From Jejubacter calystegiae (GTDB lineage Bacteria > Pseudomonadota > Gammaproteobacteria > Enterobacterales > Enterobacteriaceae): a stretch of 64,000 nucleotides of DNA. This document shows, one piece after another, positions 37,334 to 46,425 of the stretch. Within the stretch, counting starts at the first letter, position 1; the number at the start of each line of letters is the position of its first letter. The stretch is from NCBI RefSeq assembly GCF_005671395.1, contig NZ_CP040428.1, positions 3,038,001 to 3,102,000 on the forward strand, written 5' to 3'. The notes beneath the pieces are model-generated. The model ran no database searches. It worked only from the letters and a program-made list of their open reading frames with translations, and was not told the DNA's origin. The position numbers and the translations under genes were made by a program.

Positions 37334-38236
37334 GTGAATATCGCCATTTTATCCAGGGATGGTGCGCTCTGGTCCTGTCGGCGTCTGCGGGAGGCGGCCC
37401 AGCGTCGCGGGCACCGGGTTGAGGTTATCGATCCGCTCTCCTGCTATATGAGCATTAATCCACGAGCCTCTTCGGTGCATTATAAAGGACGGCGCCTGCC
37501 GCATTATGATGCGGTGATTCCGCGTATCGGTTCGGCCATTACCTTCTACGGCACCGCCGTGCTGCGCCAGTTTGAAATGCTGGGCAGCTATCCCCTGAAT
37601 GAGTCGGTAGCGATTACCCGGGCCAGGGACAAGCTACGTTCATTGCAGCTACTGGCGCGCCGGGGAATCGATCTGCCGGTGACCGGTTTTGCCCATTCGC
37701 CGGATGATACCCACGATTTGATCGAGATGGTCGGCGGTGCGCCGCTGGTGGTCAAGCTGGTGGAGGGCACTCAGGGCATTGGCGTGGTACTGGCAGAAAC
37801 CCGTCAGGCAGCGGAAAGCGTGATCGATGCTTTCCGCGGTCTGAACGCCCATATCCTGGTGCAGGAGTACATCAAAGAAGCCAGGGGCAGGGATATCCGC
37901 TGTCTGGTGGTGGGCGACCAGGTGGTGGCTGCCATTGAACGCCAGGCGAAGGAGGGCGATTTTCGTTCCAACCTGCATCGAGGAGGCGTGGCGCGGCGGG
38001 TGGAGATCACCCCGCAGGAGCGTGATGTCGCGCTGGGGGCGGCCACAACGCTGGGCCTGGATGTGGCCGGTGTGGATATTCTGCGCGCCGACCGTGGGCC
38101 GCTGGTGATGGAGGTAAATGCCTCTCCGGGGCTGGAGGGAATCGAGAAGGTGAGCGGGGTGGATATCGCTTCATTGATGATCGGCTGGATCGAACGCCAT
38201 GCCCGCCCTGGCTTTTCCCTGAAAACCGGCGGCTAG
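37334..38236 (+). CDS. rimK: Ribosomal protein S6-L-glutamate ligase RimK
   Basis: ATP-grasp enzyme that adds glutamates to the C terminus of ribosomal protein S6. It has 300 residues, identical in length to E. coli. Key ATP-grasp segments are [41 protein letters not shown] and [13 protein letters not shown], where the E and N are metal ligands. The start codon is GTG (37334) after GAGGTGAAG. It belongs to the ybjC-nfsA-rimK-ybjN run. Confidence 0.96.
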   Translation: MNIAILSRDGALWSCRRLREAAQRRGHRVEVIDPLSCYMSINPRASSVHYKGRRLPHYDAVIPRIGSAITFYGTAVLRQFEMLGSYPLNESVAITRARDKLRSLQLLARRGIDLPVTGFAHSPDDTHDLIEMVGGAPLVVKLVEGTQGIGVVLAETRQAAESVIDAFRGLNAHILVQEYIKEARGRDIRCLVVGDQVVAAIERQAKEGDFRSNLHRGGVARRVEITPQERDVALGAATTLGLDVAGVDILRADRGPLVMEVNASPGLEGIEKVSGVDIASLMIGWIERHARPGFSLKTGG

Positions 38237-38326
38237 CGCGATTTTCGGCCCATACTCATGGTATCAGCGCTGCTTTTTGCGTAAGCTATGCGCGTTTACA
38301 GGTCATCAAAAGAGGTATCACCGTTT

Positions 38327-38806
38327 ATGGATTCACTCGTTGTCCCTTCACTGGACACACTGCGCCGCTGGCTGGATGAGTTGGGGGTAAATTTCTTCGA
38401 GTGTGATACCTGCCAGGCGCTGCATTTGCCGCATATGCAAAACTTTAACGGTATCTTCGATGCCAAGATCGATCTGGTGGATGATGTGATACTGTTTTCC
38501 GCGCTGGCCGAAGTCAAACCCTCTGCGTTGCTGGCGCTGGCTTCCGATCTCTCTGCGATTAACGCGGGCTCTTTGACGGTGAAAGCCTTTCTTGACGTGC
38601 AGGACGACAATCTGCCGAAGCTGGTGGTCTGTCAGACGCTGTCTACCGGAGCGGGAGTGAACCGTGCGCAGTTCGCCTGGTTTATGCAGCAGAGCGAACA
38701 GCAGATCTCCATGGTGATTCTGGAGGCGGGCGCCCATCATCTGCTCTACAGCGGTGAAGAGGAAGAACAACTGCTAAACCTGCCACAGACTCCTCTGCTG
38801 CACTGA
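38327..38806 (+). CDS. ybjN: YbjN family protein
   Basis: A 159-residue cytoplasmic protein (158 in E. coli) of the YbjN family, which resembles a type III secretion chaperone fold. In E. coli changed ybjN levels affect motility, biofilm and stress phenotypes; the mechanism is unknown. Closely conserved: LDTLRRWLDELG, FFECDTCQALHLPHMQNF, DLSAINAGSLTVKAFLD and DDNLPKLVVCQ. The ATG at 38327 follows AAAAGAGGTA. The potFGHI putrescine transporter, next in K-12, is missing. Confidence 0.93.
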   Translation: MDSLVVPSLDTLRRWLDELGVNFFECDTCQALHLPHMQNFNGIFDAKIDLVDDVILFSALAEVKPSALLALASDLSAINAGSLTVKAFLDVQDDNLPKLVVCQTLSTGAGVNRAQFAWFMQQSEQQISMVILEAGAHHLLYSGEEEEQLLNLPQTPLLH

Positions 38807-38812
38807 CTCTCC

Positions 38813-38837
38813 CTGCGTGGCCATCCTGGCCGCGCAG
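38813..38837 (+). terminator. Terminator after ybjN
   Basis: CTGCG-T-GGCCA pairs with TGGCC-G-CGCAG around TCC, then CGCTTTTCC, starting just after the ybjN stop. The T run is short. Confidence 0.5.
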
Positions 38838-38968
38838 CGCTTTTCCGACTATTACCTGAGATTTAGCTAATTGAATGGCATGTCCTGATATGGCTGAATG
38901 CCTGTAAATCTGCCATGATAAATTCTGGCGCCGCTTCTGGTCGCAGCGCGTTGATGCTACAGGGAAAT

Positions 38969-39454
38969 GTGAAGTTGGATATGTCGGGCAAGCATCGTTC
39001 ATCTCATGCCACACTCAATGCTCCCACGCTGGTTCTGGTGGCGGGCACGGCCATTATTGCTGTCCGCTGCCTGGATCTGCTGATGTTGTTCGGCGTACTG
39101 GGGCCGCGGGGAATACTGGATTTTCTGTATCGCAGTGCCCAGACATGGAATCTGACTGCGGTATTTCTTGGCAGCCTGCTGCTACTGTTTATTGAGCTAC
39201 GCTGCGCCTTTGCCATTATGCGCGGGCGAAACTGGGGACGTTGGGGTTATCTGTTCACCCGGCTGGTAGCGCTCGGCTACCTGTGGGCCGCTTCCCTGGG
39301 ATGGGGGTATCCGGAACTGTTTAGCATTGTCGGCGGGTCGCCGGGTGAGATCCTTAATGCGCTGCTGATTCAGAAACTGCCCGATCTGCTGGTGCTGTTC
39401 CTGATCTTTGTTCCTGCGAAAAGTCGGCGCTATTTTCGGCTGGGTCAGCGGTAG
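38969..39454 (+). CDS. ybjO: Inner membrane protein YbjO (DUF2593)
   Basis: Inner-membrane protein of unknown function, 161 residues (162 in E. coli), with four hydrophobic helices. Conserved stretches are [37 protein letters not shown] and [15 protein letters not shown]. The start is uncertain. I chose GTG at 38969, preceded by CAGGGAAAT, because it gives the family length; ATG at 38981 or 38954 are alternatives. It precedes rlmC by 43 bp. Confidence 0.85.
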   Translation: MKLDMSGKHRSSHATLNAPTLVLVAGTAIIAVRCLDLLMLFGVLGPRGILDFLYRSAQTWNLTAVFLGSLLLLFIELRCAFAIMRGRNWGRWGYLFTRLVALGYLWAASLGWGYPELFSIVGGSPGEILNALLIQKLPDLLVLFLIFVPAKSRRYFRLGQR

Positions 39455-39497
39455 AACGGTGGTACAATCAGCCGCCGTTTTTTCTCAGGGTTTTGTT

Positions 39498-40628
39498 ATG
39501 CAATGCGCACTCTATGACGCCGGTCGTTGTCGCTCCTGTACGTGGGTAGAACAGCCGATAGCCGGGCAGCTTTCCACGAAAATGACCGATCTTCGCCAGC
39601 TCCTGACGGGGATGGCGGTGGATGAGTGGCGCGAACCGGTCAGTGGGCCGGAGGCGGGGTTTCGCAACAAAGCCAAGATGGTGGTTAGCGGCAGCGTAGA
39701 GCGCCCGATATTCGGTACCGCGCCACGGGACGGCCAGGCCCAGGATCTGACTGATTGCCCCCTCTATCCCGCCAGCTTCCCGCCTGTGTTCAATGCGCTT
39801 AAGCCTTTTATCGCCCGGGCCGGATTAACGCCCTATAACGTGGCGCGCCGTCGCGGCGAGCTGAAGTATATTCTGCTGACCGAAAGCCAGCAGGATGGGG
39901 CAATGATGCTGCGTTTCGTGCTGCGCTCTGAAGCCAAACTGGCGCAGCTGCGGGCGGCGCTCCCAGCGCTTCAGGCGCAGCTGCCTCAGCTGCGGGTGAT
40001 TTCCGTGAATATCCAGCCGGTGCATATGGCGATTATGGAGGGGGAGCAGGAGATCTTTCTGACCGACCAGCAGGCGCTGGCGGAGAATTTTAACGGTGTT
40101 CCGCTGTGGATTCGCCCCCAGAGCTTCTTCCAGACCAACCCCAGTGTCGCCTCCCAACTTTATGCCTGTGCCAGGGAGTGGGTGCGCGAGCTACCCGTGA
40201 ACCATATGTGGGATCTGTTCTGCGGCGTGGGTGGTTTTGGTTTGCACTGCGCCACGCCACAGATGACCCTGACCGGGATCGAAATCGCGCCAGAGGCGAT
40301 TGCCTGCGCTCGCCAGTCCGCCCGGGCGCTGGGCCTGACCCGTCACTATTTTCAGGCGCTGGACTCTACGAATTTCGCTACGGCTCAGGCCTCCATACCG
40401 GAGCTGGTGCTGGTTAACCCGCCGCGCCGCGGCATTGGCGAAGCCTTATGCGACTATCTTGGCAGAATGGCGCCGGACTGGATTATCTACTCCAGCTGCA
40501 ATGCCGCTACTATGGCGAAGGATATACGCTGCCTGAGTGGTTACCGTATCCGTCGGGTTCAACTGTTCGATATGTTTCCTCATACCGCTCACTATGAAGT
40601 GCTGACGTTACTGGAAAAAGAGAACTGA
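39498..40628 (+). CDS. rlmC: 23S rRNA (uracil-747-C5)-methyltransferase RlmC
   Basis: SAM-dependent enzyme that methylates U747 of 23S rRNA. It has 376 residues (375 in E. coli). The [4Fe-4S] cysteines are C3, C11, C14 and C87. SAM-binding motifs are [12 protein letters not shown] and [10 protein letters not shown]. The catalytic cysteine is in [12 protein letters not shown] near residue 335. Start ATG at 39498; an upstream in-frame extension overlaps ybjO and is not in the family. It converges on artJ. Confidence 0.96.
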   Translation: MQCALYDAGRCRSCTWVEQPIAGQLSTKMTDLRQLLTGMAVDEWREPVSGPEAGFRNKAKMVVSGSVERPIFGTAPRDGQAQDLTDCPLYPASFPPVFNALKPFIARAGLTPYNVARRRGELKYILLTESQQDGAMMLRFVLRSEAKLAQLRAALPALQAQLPQLRVISVNIQPVHMAIMEGEQEIFLTDQQALAENFNGVPLWIRPQSFFQTNPSVASQLYACAREWVRELPVNHMWDLFCGVGGFGLHCATPQMTLTGIEIAPEAIACARQSARALGLTRHYFQALDSTNFATAQASIPELVLVNPPRRGIGEALCDYLGRMAPDWIIYSSCNAATMAKDIRCLSGYRIRRVQLFDMFPHTAHYEVLTLLEKEN

Positions 40629-40637
40629 GAAAGGGAA

Positions 40638-40662
40638 GGGCGGCGGAGCCATGTCCGCCGCT
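40638..40662. terminator. Hairpin between rlmC and artJ
   Basis: GCGGCGGA and TCCGCCGC pair across a 6-nt loop between the converging genes. There is no real T run on the plus strand and a C/T-rich tail on the minus strand. Confidence 0.4.
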
Positions 40663-40673
40663 GAAAGGGGGCT

Positions 40674-41408
40674 TTAGCCTGCGGGGAACCACTTATCGCT
40701 AATCTTCTGATAAGTGCCGTTGGCCTTAATGGCTGCCAGGGCGTCATTCAGTTTGTTCAACAGCGCTGTATTGCCGGGGCGTACTGCAATACCAAGGCCG
40801 GTGCCGAAGTATTGGGGATCGGTCACTTTCCCGGTCGCCGGACCCAGTTGCGGGTTCTTCTTCAGCCACTCATTTACGACCGCGGTATCGCCAAATACCC
40901 CATCCAGGCGGCCATTTTTCAGGTCGATAATGGCATTCTGGTAGCTGTCATAGGCTACGGTTTTCACTTCCGGGTGCTTGTCCTGCAGATACTTCTGGTG
41001 GGTGGTGCCGTTTTCCATTCCGATACGCTTGCCTTTCAGTTGTTCAAAGCTCTGGTACTGATCCTTTTTGGCAATCACCAGTGCGGAGTTAGCGTAGTAG
41101 GGGTTAGTAAAGGTCACCTGCTTGCTCCGCTCCGGCGTAATGTCCATACCGGAAATAACGGCGTCATATTTGCGGAATTTCAGCGACGGGATCAGGCTGT
41201 CGAAGGCCTGGTTGGTAAAGGTGCATTCGCTCTTCATCTGCTGGCATAAAGCCTTCGCCAGATCGATATCGAAACCAACAATCTGGTTACTGGAATTCAG
41301 GGATTCAAATGGCGGATAGGTGGCGGAAGAGGCGAAGCGGATTGGATCTGCGCTCCATGCGCTGAATGCGGTTGCGGCAAGGGCTGCGGCCAGAAGTAAC
41401 TTTTTCAT
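40674..41408 (-). CDS. artJ: Periplasmic arginine-binding protein ArtJ
   Basis: High-affinity arginine-binding subunit that feeds ArtQMP. It has 244 residues (243 in E. coli). The signal peptide is cleaved near SAWSA (about residue 20). The family-3 SBP features are [52 protein letters not shown] and [14 protein letters not shown]. Start ATG at 41406-41408. Two tandem ARG boxes lie 70-108 bp upstream, so strong ArgR repression is expected. In K-12 it is adjacent to artM; here hicAB intervenes. Confidence 0.95.
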   Translation of the reverse strand: MKKLLLAAALAATAFSAWSADPIRFASSATYPPFESLNSSNQIVGFDIDLAKALCQQMKSECTFTNQAFDSLIPSLKFRKYDAVISGMDITPERSKQVTFTNPYYANSALVIAKKDQYQSFEQLKGKRIGMENGTTHQKYLQDKHPEVKTVAYDSYQNAIIDLKNGRLDGVFGDTAVVNEWLKKNPQLGPATGKVTDPQYFGTGLGIAVRPGNTALLNKLNDALAAIKANGTYQKISDKWFPAG

Positions 41409-41477
41409 ATCAAGCTCCCGTCTTATTAATCTTGTTCTCCAGGCCTGACTTTCGGCCTGTGGATTACCCTGCCATAA

Positions 41478-41516
41478 AGTGAATGGATATTCAATAAAAA
41501 TGAATTAATATTAAAT
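41478..41516 (-). promoter_or_regulatory. Tandem ARG boxes (ArgR operator) upstream of artJ
   Basis: TGAATGGATATTCA (41480-41493) matches the ARG-box core TGAAT-N4-ATTCA perfectly. TGAATTAATATTAA (41501-41514) has one mismatch. Their spacing is exactly 21 bp, the standard 18-bp boxes separated by 3 bp bound by one ArgR hexamer. E. coli artJ is strongly ArgR-repressed. Confidence 0.88.
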
Positions 41517-41549
41517 AATAAAAAAGGCGAATTGGCAGCCGTTTTCGCG

Positions 41550-41978
41550 CTAACTGGCGGTGACTGAGACTGCGATGCTTCTGTTTAACTGGTGTAGTGC
41601 CAGCTCTACGGTCTCTACTTTTGATGAGTGTTCCACATCCAGGAGCCTGTCTATTTGAGTTCCCGTTTTTCCCAGCTTGCGGGCCAGATCGGCTTTTCGG
41701 GTACCGGTCTCGATCATCGCGTTGTGCAGTGCGGCTTTCATTGCCGCCAGCACGGGCAGTGAGACAATATATTCACCTGCCTGGGGGGCACTACCCTGGG
41801 GGACGGGCCTGCGCTCCTCGATTTCAATGGCGACTGCCGTCACCAGGCCATAAACGGACTCCAGTAAGGCTTCTTCAATAGAGTCACCCACGGAGTTCAT
41901 TAAAGGCAGATCCCGACATGAGGCTATCCAACTATTTGTCTCTGCGTCATGAGTGAGTTTTACCGGGTAGTTATACAT
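41550..41978 (-). CDS. hicB: HicB-type antitoxin
   Basis: A 142-residue antitoxin. The N-terminal HicB domain (partial RNase H-like fold) runs from residue 1 to about 60 (YPVKLTHDAETNSWIASCRDLP, SVGDSIEEALLE). The C-terminal region at about 75-135 carries a helix-turn-helix (MIETGTRKADLARKLGKTGTQIDRLLD) that should bind the hicAB promoter. Start ATG at 41976-41978, 32 bp after hicA. Toxin first, antitoxin second is the usual hicAB order. It lies between artJ and artM, so it is an insertion relative to K-12. Confidence 0.9.
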   Translation of the reverse strand: MYNYPVKLTHDAETNSWIASCRDLPLMNSVGDSIEEALLESVYGLVTAVAIEIEERRPVPQGSAPQAGEYIVSLPVLAAMKAALHNAMIETGTRKADLARKLGKTGTQIDRLLDVEHSSKVETVELALHQLNRSIAVSVTAS

Positions 41979-42010
41979 AGTGCTTCCTTTAATCTCTCAT
42001 CTTTCAGGAC

Positions 42011-42193
42011 TCAAAGTCCTAAATCCTTCATGATTTTCTTGCGTAGTGGTTCCGGCATCTCTTTGGAACCATGGTCGGGGAAAACCGATCTTCTGCCGTT
42101 CAAATTGATCTTCTGGTGGCTTCCTCCCCCTGGCGCTTTAGCGAACTCTGCACCCTGTTGCAGTAGCCAACGTTTAAATTCGCTGTATTTCAT
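42011..42193 (-). CDS. hicA: HicA-type mRNA interferase toxin
   Basis: A 60-residue toxin with the double-stranded-RNA-binding-like HicA fold: MKYSEFKRWLLQQGAEF, then GGGSHQKI with the catalytic histidine, NGRRSVFPDHGSKEM and the helix KKIMKDLGL. HicA cleaves mRNA until neutralised by HicB. I start at the ATG at 42191-42193. An ATG four codons upstream lacks a ribosome binding site. It is first of hicAB and begins just past the artM terminator on the same strand. Confidence 0.88.
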   Translation of the reverse strand: MKYSEFKRWLLQQGAEFAKAPGGGSHQKINLNGRRSVFPDHGSKEMPEPLRKKIMKDLGL

Positions 42194-42303
42194 CGCGCCA
42201 TCCATGGGCTATATGTGGGTTGATTTTTATGCAGTGTAACGCCCCGGATGATAAAAACAACATTTATGTTTTATTTATCATCATTTTTGTGGCTTTTTGC
42301 GAT

Positions 42304-42332
42304 AAAAAAACCGGCCACAGAAGCGTGGCCGG
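42304..42332 (-). terminator. Terminator of the artPIQM operon
   Basis: On the minus strand CCGGCCAC-GCTTCT-GTGGCCGG is followed by TTTTTTTATC, 26 bp after the artM stop. Confidence 0.9.
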
Positions 42333-42358
42333 TCTGGACTCTCAGGACAGAAGGGAGG

Positions 42359-43027
42359 TTAACTACGCCGCTCAAACGCCAGCGCGCGGCGTTCTATCAG
42401 GCGCATCAGCAGTGTCAGAATGCCGTTGACCACCAGGTAAATCAGCCCCGCGGCGCCGAATACCATCACGTCATAGCTGCGCCCATAGAGCAGTTGACCG
42501 TGGCCCATCACTTCCATCAGCGTGATGGTATAGGCCAGTGATGTGCTCTTAAACACCAGCACCACCTCGTTGGAATAGGAGGAGAGGGCGCGTTTGAAAG
42601 CGTAGGGTAGCAGAATCGCCAGGGTATCCTTACGGCTCATGCCTAATGCCCCACAGGACTGCCACTGTCCTTCCGGAATAGCGCGAATCGCGCCGTGAAA
42701 CAGTTGGGTGGTGTAAGCAGCGCTGTTGAGCGATAGCGCAATTAGCGCGCACAGCCAGGGCTCGGAAAGCAGATGCCACAGCCACGGGATTTCCTGCAGC
42801 CCGGGAAACTGACCTGGCCCGTAGTAGATCAGGAAGATCTGCACCAGCAGCGGCGTTCCGGTAAACAGCGTAATAAACACCCGCACCAGTTGCGACAGCA
42901 GCGGGGTTTTCAGCGTCAGGATCACGGTAAACAGCAGCGACAGTACCAGCGCCACGGCGATAGAGGCGACGGTCAGCGTCAGGCTGGTATGCAGCCCCTT
43001 CAGGAGTTCCGGTAAGTACTCAAGCAT
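42359..43027 (-). CDS. artM: Arginine ABC transporter permease ArtM
   Basis: Inner-membrane permease of the arginine importer, 222 residues as in E. coli. It has five hydrophobic helices, FTGTPLLVQIFLIYYGPGQF in the middle, and the EAA loop SCGALGMSRKDTLAILLPYA that docks on ArtP. Its ATG overlaps the artQ stop in TGATG. It is the last gene of artPIQM, closed by a strong terminator. Confidence 0.96.
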   Translation of the reverse strand: MLEYLPELLKGLHTSLTLTVASIAVALVLSLLFTVILTLKTPLLSQLVRVFITLFTGTPLLVQIFLIYYGPGQFPGLQEIPWLWHLLSEPWLCALIALSLNSAAYTTQLFHGAIRAIPEGQWQSCGALGMSRKDTLAILLPYAFKRALSSYSNEVVLVFKSTSLAYTITLMEVMGHGQLLYGRSYDVMVFGAAGLIYLVVNGILTLLMRLIERRALAFERRS

Positions 43028-43743
43028 CAGCCGGGCCTCCGTTCAAAACGCGTCGCCCGCTGGTCGATAGCCTTGAGGATGTACTGACTCACCAGGGTAA
43101 TCACCAGATAAATGGCGGCTGCCACGATGTACCAGGTAAAGGGCTCCTGAGTTCGGGTGGCGATGCTTTTGGTTTGCAGCATCAGATCGTTGACGCTAAT
43201 CAGCGACACCAGGGCCGTATCCTTTAGCAGCACCAGCCACTGATTGCCCAGTCCGGGCAGGGCGTGGCGCCACATCTGAGGCATCACCAGGCGGAAGAAG
43301 ATAGCGCCTTTGCTCATGCCCAACGCCATGCCGGATTCCCGCTGGCCTTCCGGCACCGCTTTCAGGGCGCCGCGCAGCGTCTGGGAAGCGTAAGCGGCGT
43401 AGAGCAGCGACAGGGCGATAACCCCACACAGGAACGGACTGACGTCGAAGTTTTCAATCTCCATCTGCACCGGGATCTGGATAAAGCCCAGATTGAGCGT
43501 GAAACCGTCCGACAGCATCAGCAACAGCTGGGAGGAGCCGAAGTAGATAAACAGCACCACCAGGATCTCCGGCAGGCCACGCAGAATGGTGACCAGGCCA
43601 GAACCTATCCAGGCGATGGGACGCCACTTAACCGATTCCCAGACGGCGAATACCATCGCCAGTGCCAGGCCGATAATCAGGGCGCAAACGGCAAGGCCGA
43701 CGGTCATCCCGGCGGCGCTTGCAAGTGGAAGGAAGTCGTTCAT
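43027..43743 (-). CDS. artQ: Arginine ABC transporter permease ArtQ
   Basis: The second permease of the arginine importer, 238 residues as in E. coli. Family features are [20 protein letters not shown] and the EAA loop [21 protein letters not shown] use the ATG at 43741-43743 ([13 protein letters not shown]); a start eight codons upstream overlaps artI and is not in the family. The gene lies between artI and artM with 1-bp and 8-bp junctions. Confidence 0.95.
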   Translation of the reverse strand: MNDFLPLASAAGMTVGLAVCALIIGLALAMVFAVWESVKWRPIAWIGSGLVTILRGLPEILVVLFIYFGSSQLLLMLSDGFTLNLGFIQIPVQMEIENFDVSPFLCGVIALSLLYAAYASQTLRGALKAVPEGQRESGMALGMSKGAIFFRLVMPQMWRHALPGLGNQWLVLLKDTALVSLISVNDLMLQTKSIATRTQEPFTWYIVAAAIYLVITLVSQYILKAIDQRATRFERRPG

Positions 43744-43751
43744 TAAGCCGA

Positions 43752-44483
43752 TTACTTCTGGAACCATTTATTGTAGATGGCCTCGTAGGTGCCATTCTGC
43801 TTCACCTTCTCCAGCGCGCTGTTAAACTGCTGCTGTAGTTCGGTATTACCTTTACGCACCGCGATGCCAAGCCCGGTACCGAAGTAGGCTTTATCGGTGA
43901 CTTTATCGCCCACCGCGGCCAGCTTCGGATTGGCCTTCAGCCATTCGGTGACGACCGCAGTGTCGCCAAATACGGCGTCAATACGTCCGTTCTGCAGATC
44001 CAGTCTGGCATTCTGGTAGCTGTCGTAGGGAACAGTGGTGATTTCCGGATGTTTATCGTTGATAAACTTCTGGTGGGTGGTGCCGTTCTGAACCCCAACC
44101 TTCTTGCCTTTAAGCTGATCAATGCTGGTGTATTTACCCTGTACGCCGATAAACAGCGCCGAGTTATCGTAGTAAGGGTTGCTGAACAGCACCTGCTTCT
44201 GGCGCTCTGGCGTAATGTCCATACCGGCCATTACCGCTTCTACCCGCTTGAATTTCAGGCTGGGGATCAGGCTGTCGAACGACTGGTTGCTGAAGGTGCA
44301 GGTGGCGTCCATCTCTTTACACAGTGCATTGGCGAGATCGACATCAAAACCGACGATTTTATTGCTGGCGTCCATGGACTCAAACGGAGGATAAGAGGCC
44401 TCCGTGGCGAAGCGGATAGTCTGCGCCGCCGTGGCGGAGACGCTGAGGCTGGCGAATAGCGCGGCAAGAAGGACTTTTTTCAT
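43752..44483 (-). CDS. artI: Periplasmic amino-acid-binding protein ArtI
   Basis: Family-3 periplasmic binding protein, 243 residues as in E. coli, and a paralogue of ArtJ. Signal peptide cleavage is near TAA (about residue 19). Shared blocks are [54 protein letters not shown] and the C-terminal IYNKWFQK. In E. coli its ligand is less clear than that of ArtJ. Start ATG at 44481-44483. It is second in artPIQM, 20 bp after artP. Confidence 0.96.
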   Translation of the reverse strand: MKKVLLAALFASLSVSATAAQTIRFATEASYPPFESMDASNKIVGFDVDLANALCKEMDATCTFSNQSFDSLIPSLKFKRVEAVMAGMDITPERQKQVLFSNPYYDNSALFIGVQGKYTSIDQLKGKKVGVQNGTTHQKFINDKHPEITTVPYDSYQNARLDLQNGRIDAVFGDTAVVTEWLKANPKLAAVGDKVTDKAYFGTGLGIAVRKGNTELQQQFNSALEKVKQNGTYEAIYNKWFQK

Positions 44484-44503
44484 TTTAGTATTCCTAATCA
44501 TCT

Positions 44504-45232
44504 TCAGTGTGAAAGATAGGATCTGAAAGCATCGGTCTGCGGGTTGCTGAAGCAGCCCGCATCGCCCTGCTCGACAATATGACCATTTTCCATATAGACC
44601 ACGCGGCTGGCGGTTTTGCGCGCCACTTCCACTTCGTGCGTCACGATCACCTGAGTGATGTTGGTCTGCGCCAGTTCGCGAATGATGCTGACAATCTGGG
44701 CGGTAATTTCCGGGTCCAGCGCCGCGGTCGGTTCGTCGAACAACAGCACTTCGGGTTCCATCATTAGCGCTCTGGCGATGGCCACGCGCTGCTGCTGCCC
44801 TCCGGAAAGGTGCAGCGGGTAGCGATCGGCATAGGGAGTCAGTCTCAGACGCTCCAGCAGTTTACCGGCGCGTTCGCGGGCCTGGTCTTTACTCAGCCCC
44901 TGCACCCGGCAGGGCGCTTCGATCAGGTTCTGCATCACCGTCAGATGCGGCCACAGGTTGTACTGCTGGAAAACCATACCGACGTGCTGACGCAGCGCGC
45001 GAATGGTTTTGTCGCCCGGGGCGCGGCTGAAGTCGAACTGGTTACCGGCGATGGCAAGCGTGCCGGAACGCGGCATCTCCAGCAGGTTAAGCACGCGCAG
45101 CAGAGAACTCTTTCCCGCGCCGCTCGGGCCGAGCAGCACTAACGTCTCCCCTTGCGGGCAGTCGAGCGTAATATCGAACAGCGCCTGGTGGGCGCCGTAA
45201 AAGCAGTTAATGCCGTTTAGTTGAATACTCAT
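44504..45232 (-). CDS. artP: Arginine ABC transporter ATP-binding protein ArtP
   Basis: The ATPase of the arginine importer, 242 residues as in E. coli. Walker A is [10 protein letters not shown] at about residues 36-45. The signature is LSGGQQQR and Walker B is [15 protein letters not shown] use the ATG at 45230-45232 (MSIQLNG); the longer upstream frame is not conserved. It is the first gene of artPIQM. The upstream region has only degenerate ARG-box-like sequences (45243-45256, 45279-45292), not in the 21-bp tandem form. Confidence 0.96.
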   Translation of the reverse strand: MSIQLNGINCFYGAHQALFDITLDCPQGETLVLLGPSGAGKSSLLRVLNLLEMPRSGTLAIAGNQFDFSRAPGDKTIRALRQHVGMVFQQYNLWPHLTVMQNLIEAPCRVQGLSKDQARERAGKLLERLRLTPYADRYPLHLSGGQQQRVAIARALMMEPEVLLFDEPTAALDPEITAQIVSIIRELAQTNITQVIVTHEVEVARKTASRVVYMENGHIVEQGDAGCFSNPQTDAFRSYLSH

Positions 45233-45359
45233 GCGCAGCAGTCGAATAGCAATTGAGGCCGCAAATAGTAACGTTGGCAGAATAGTTATGCAATATTTGT
45301 GCGTTAAAATCGCAAAAACGGGCCGGATATGGCTTAAACATAGCACAAAATATCGGAGC

Positions 45360-45434
45360 GGGCTGAAGGTAAGAATAAATACGGGCAAACAGGTTAATTG
45401 CCTGATTTTTCTTGTGGTTTTTACCTTTCAGCCC
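45360..45434. repeat. Long inverted repeat between ybjP and artP
   Basis: GGGCTGAAGGTAA (45360-45372) pairs with TTACCTTTCAGCCC (45421-45434) with one bulged base. The 48-nt loop holds a smaller AACAGGTTAATTGCCTG dyad (45388-45404). The whole can form a 75-nt RNA hairpin after the ybjP stop. It has no T tract, so it is not a standard terminator. Confidence 0.6.
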
Positions 45435-45449
45435 GTAGGAAATGGCGAA

Positions 45450-45965
45450 TTAACGGTGCTCCAGCACCTGGCTCAGGGTGCCGGTAGGGGCGTTGCTGTT
45501 TTCGCTGGTGTAACGAATATCGTCCACTGCCCAGCACTGGCCTTCGCGCACCATCAGGATTTCATCCTGCCACTGCCGGTCGCCTTTGGTCAGATTGACG
45601 CGCAGCGGCATATTGCGGGCATCGGTATTCAGAATGCGGGAGGCGCTGGCGACATCGGCGCTGTCGATACCCTTAGCATTGCTGGAGAACAGGTCACCGC
45701 TGGCAGACTGGGTGCTGCGGCTCTTCGCCTGAAGCTGCTGCCACAGGGAATCGCTCAGATAAGGGCGCAGGCCCGTCAGATCGGTCGCACTCTGGCCCGG
45801 ATGCGCGATACGGTAGTCGTAAAACTGCTGTGCGACGCTGTCAGGGCCACCATTGATGCAGGGACCGTTGCGGGTACCGATATCCTTGTAGGCCGGTGTG
45901 ACAGTAGTACAGGCGCTAAGCAGTAGCGCGCACGGCGCAATGAGAGTCAGAACTGAGCTACGCAT
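45450..45965 (-). CDS. ybjP: Lipoprotein YbjP
   Basis: Predicted lipoprotein, 171 residues as in E. coli, function unknown. The signal ends with lipobox LSAC, giving lipidation at C19. The following TTVTPAYKDIGTRNGPCI and LTKGDRQWQDEILMVREGQCW are characteristic of the DUF3828-type family. Start ATG at 45963-45965. It is upstream of artP on the same strand but separated by 217 bp. Confidence 0.92.
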   Translation of the reverse strand: MRSSVLTLIAPCALLLSACTTVTPAYKDIGTRNGPCINGGPDSVAQQFYDYRIAHPGQSATDLTGLRPYLSDSLWQQLQAKSRSTQSASGDLFSSNAKGIDSADVASASRILNTDARNMPLRVNLTKGDRQWQDEILMVREGQCWAVDDIRYTSENSNAPTGTLSQVLEHR

Positions 45966-46101
45966 TATGATTTCCTTATATTTCTCAGGAGAGCTACATT
46001 ACAGTTGGTAATAATGGGCTTTAGCATAGCGTATTACGGGCTAAAATGCGCCAGCAGGCAAGGGCTAAGGCATTGATCGCCAAACACAGAGGAGTCACCA
46101 T

Positions 46102-46425
46102 ATGCAGTTTTCCACCACTCCCACCCTGGAAGGGCAGGCTATTGTTGAGTATTGCGGCGTGGTTACCGGGGAAGCCATCCTGGGCGCTAACGTGTTCCGC
46201 GACTTTTTCGCCGGGATTCGCGATATCGTCGGCGGCCGTTCCGGTGCCTATGAAAAAGAGCTACGCAAGGCGCGCGAAATAGCGTTTAAAGAGCTGGAAG
46301 AGCAGGCGCAGTCGCTGGGGGCCGATGCGGTGGTTGGTATCGATATCGACTATGAAACCGTGGGTAAAGACAGCAGCATGCTAATGGTCAGCGTCAGCGG
46401 CACGGCGGTGAAGACCCGGCGATGA
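46102..46425 (+). CDS. ybjQ: YbjQ family protein (heavy-metal-binding-like fold)
   Basis: A 107-residue cytoplasmic protein of the YbjQ (UPF0145) family, the same length as in E. coli, function unproven. Conserved: [41 protein letters not shown] and [17 protein letters not shown]. The family forms pentameric barrels. The ATG at 46102 follows AGAGGAGTCACC. Its stop overlaps amiD in ATGA, so the two are coupled. Confidence 0.95.
   Translation: MQFSTTPTLEGQAIVEYCGVVTGEAILGANVFRDFFAGIRDIVGGRSGAYEKELRKAREIAFKELEEQAQSLGADAVVGIDIDYETVGKDSSMLMVSVSGTAVKTRR

Noticed and set aside
45243-45292. ARG boxes upstream of artP
   Set aside because: Two sequences resemble TGAAT-N4-ATTCA with two mismatches each, but they are 36 bp apart rather than 21, so I do not call an operator.
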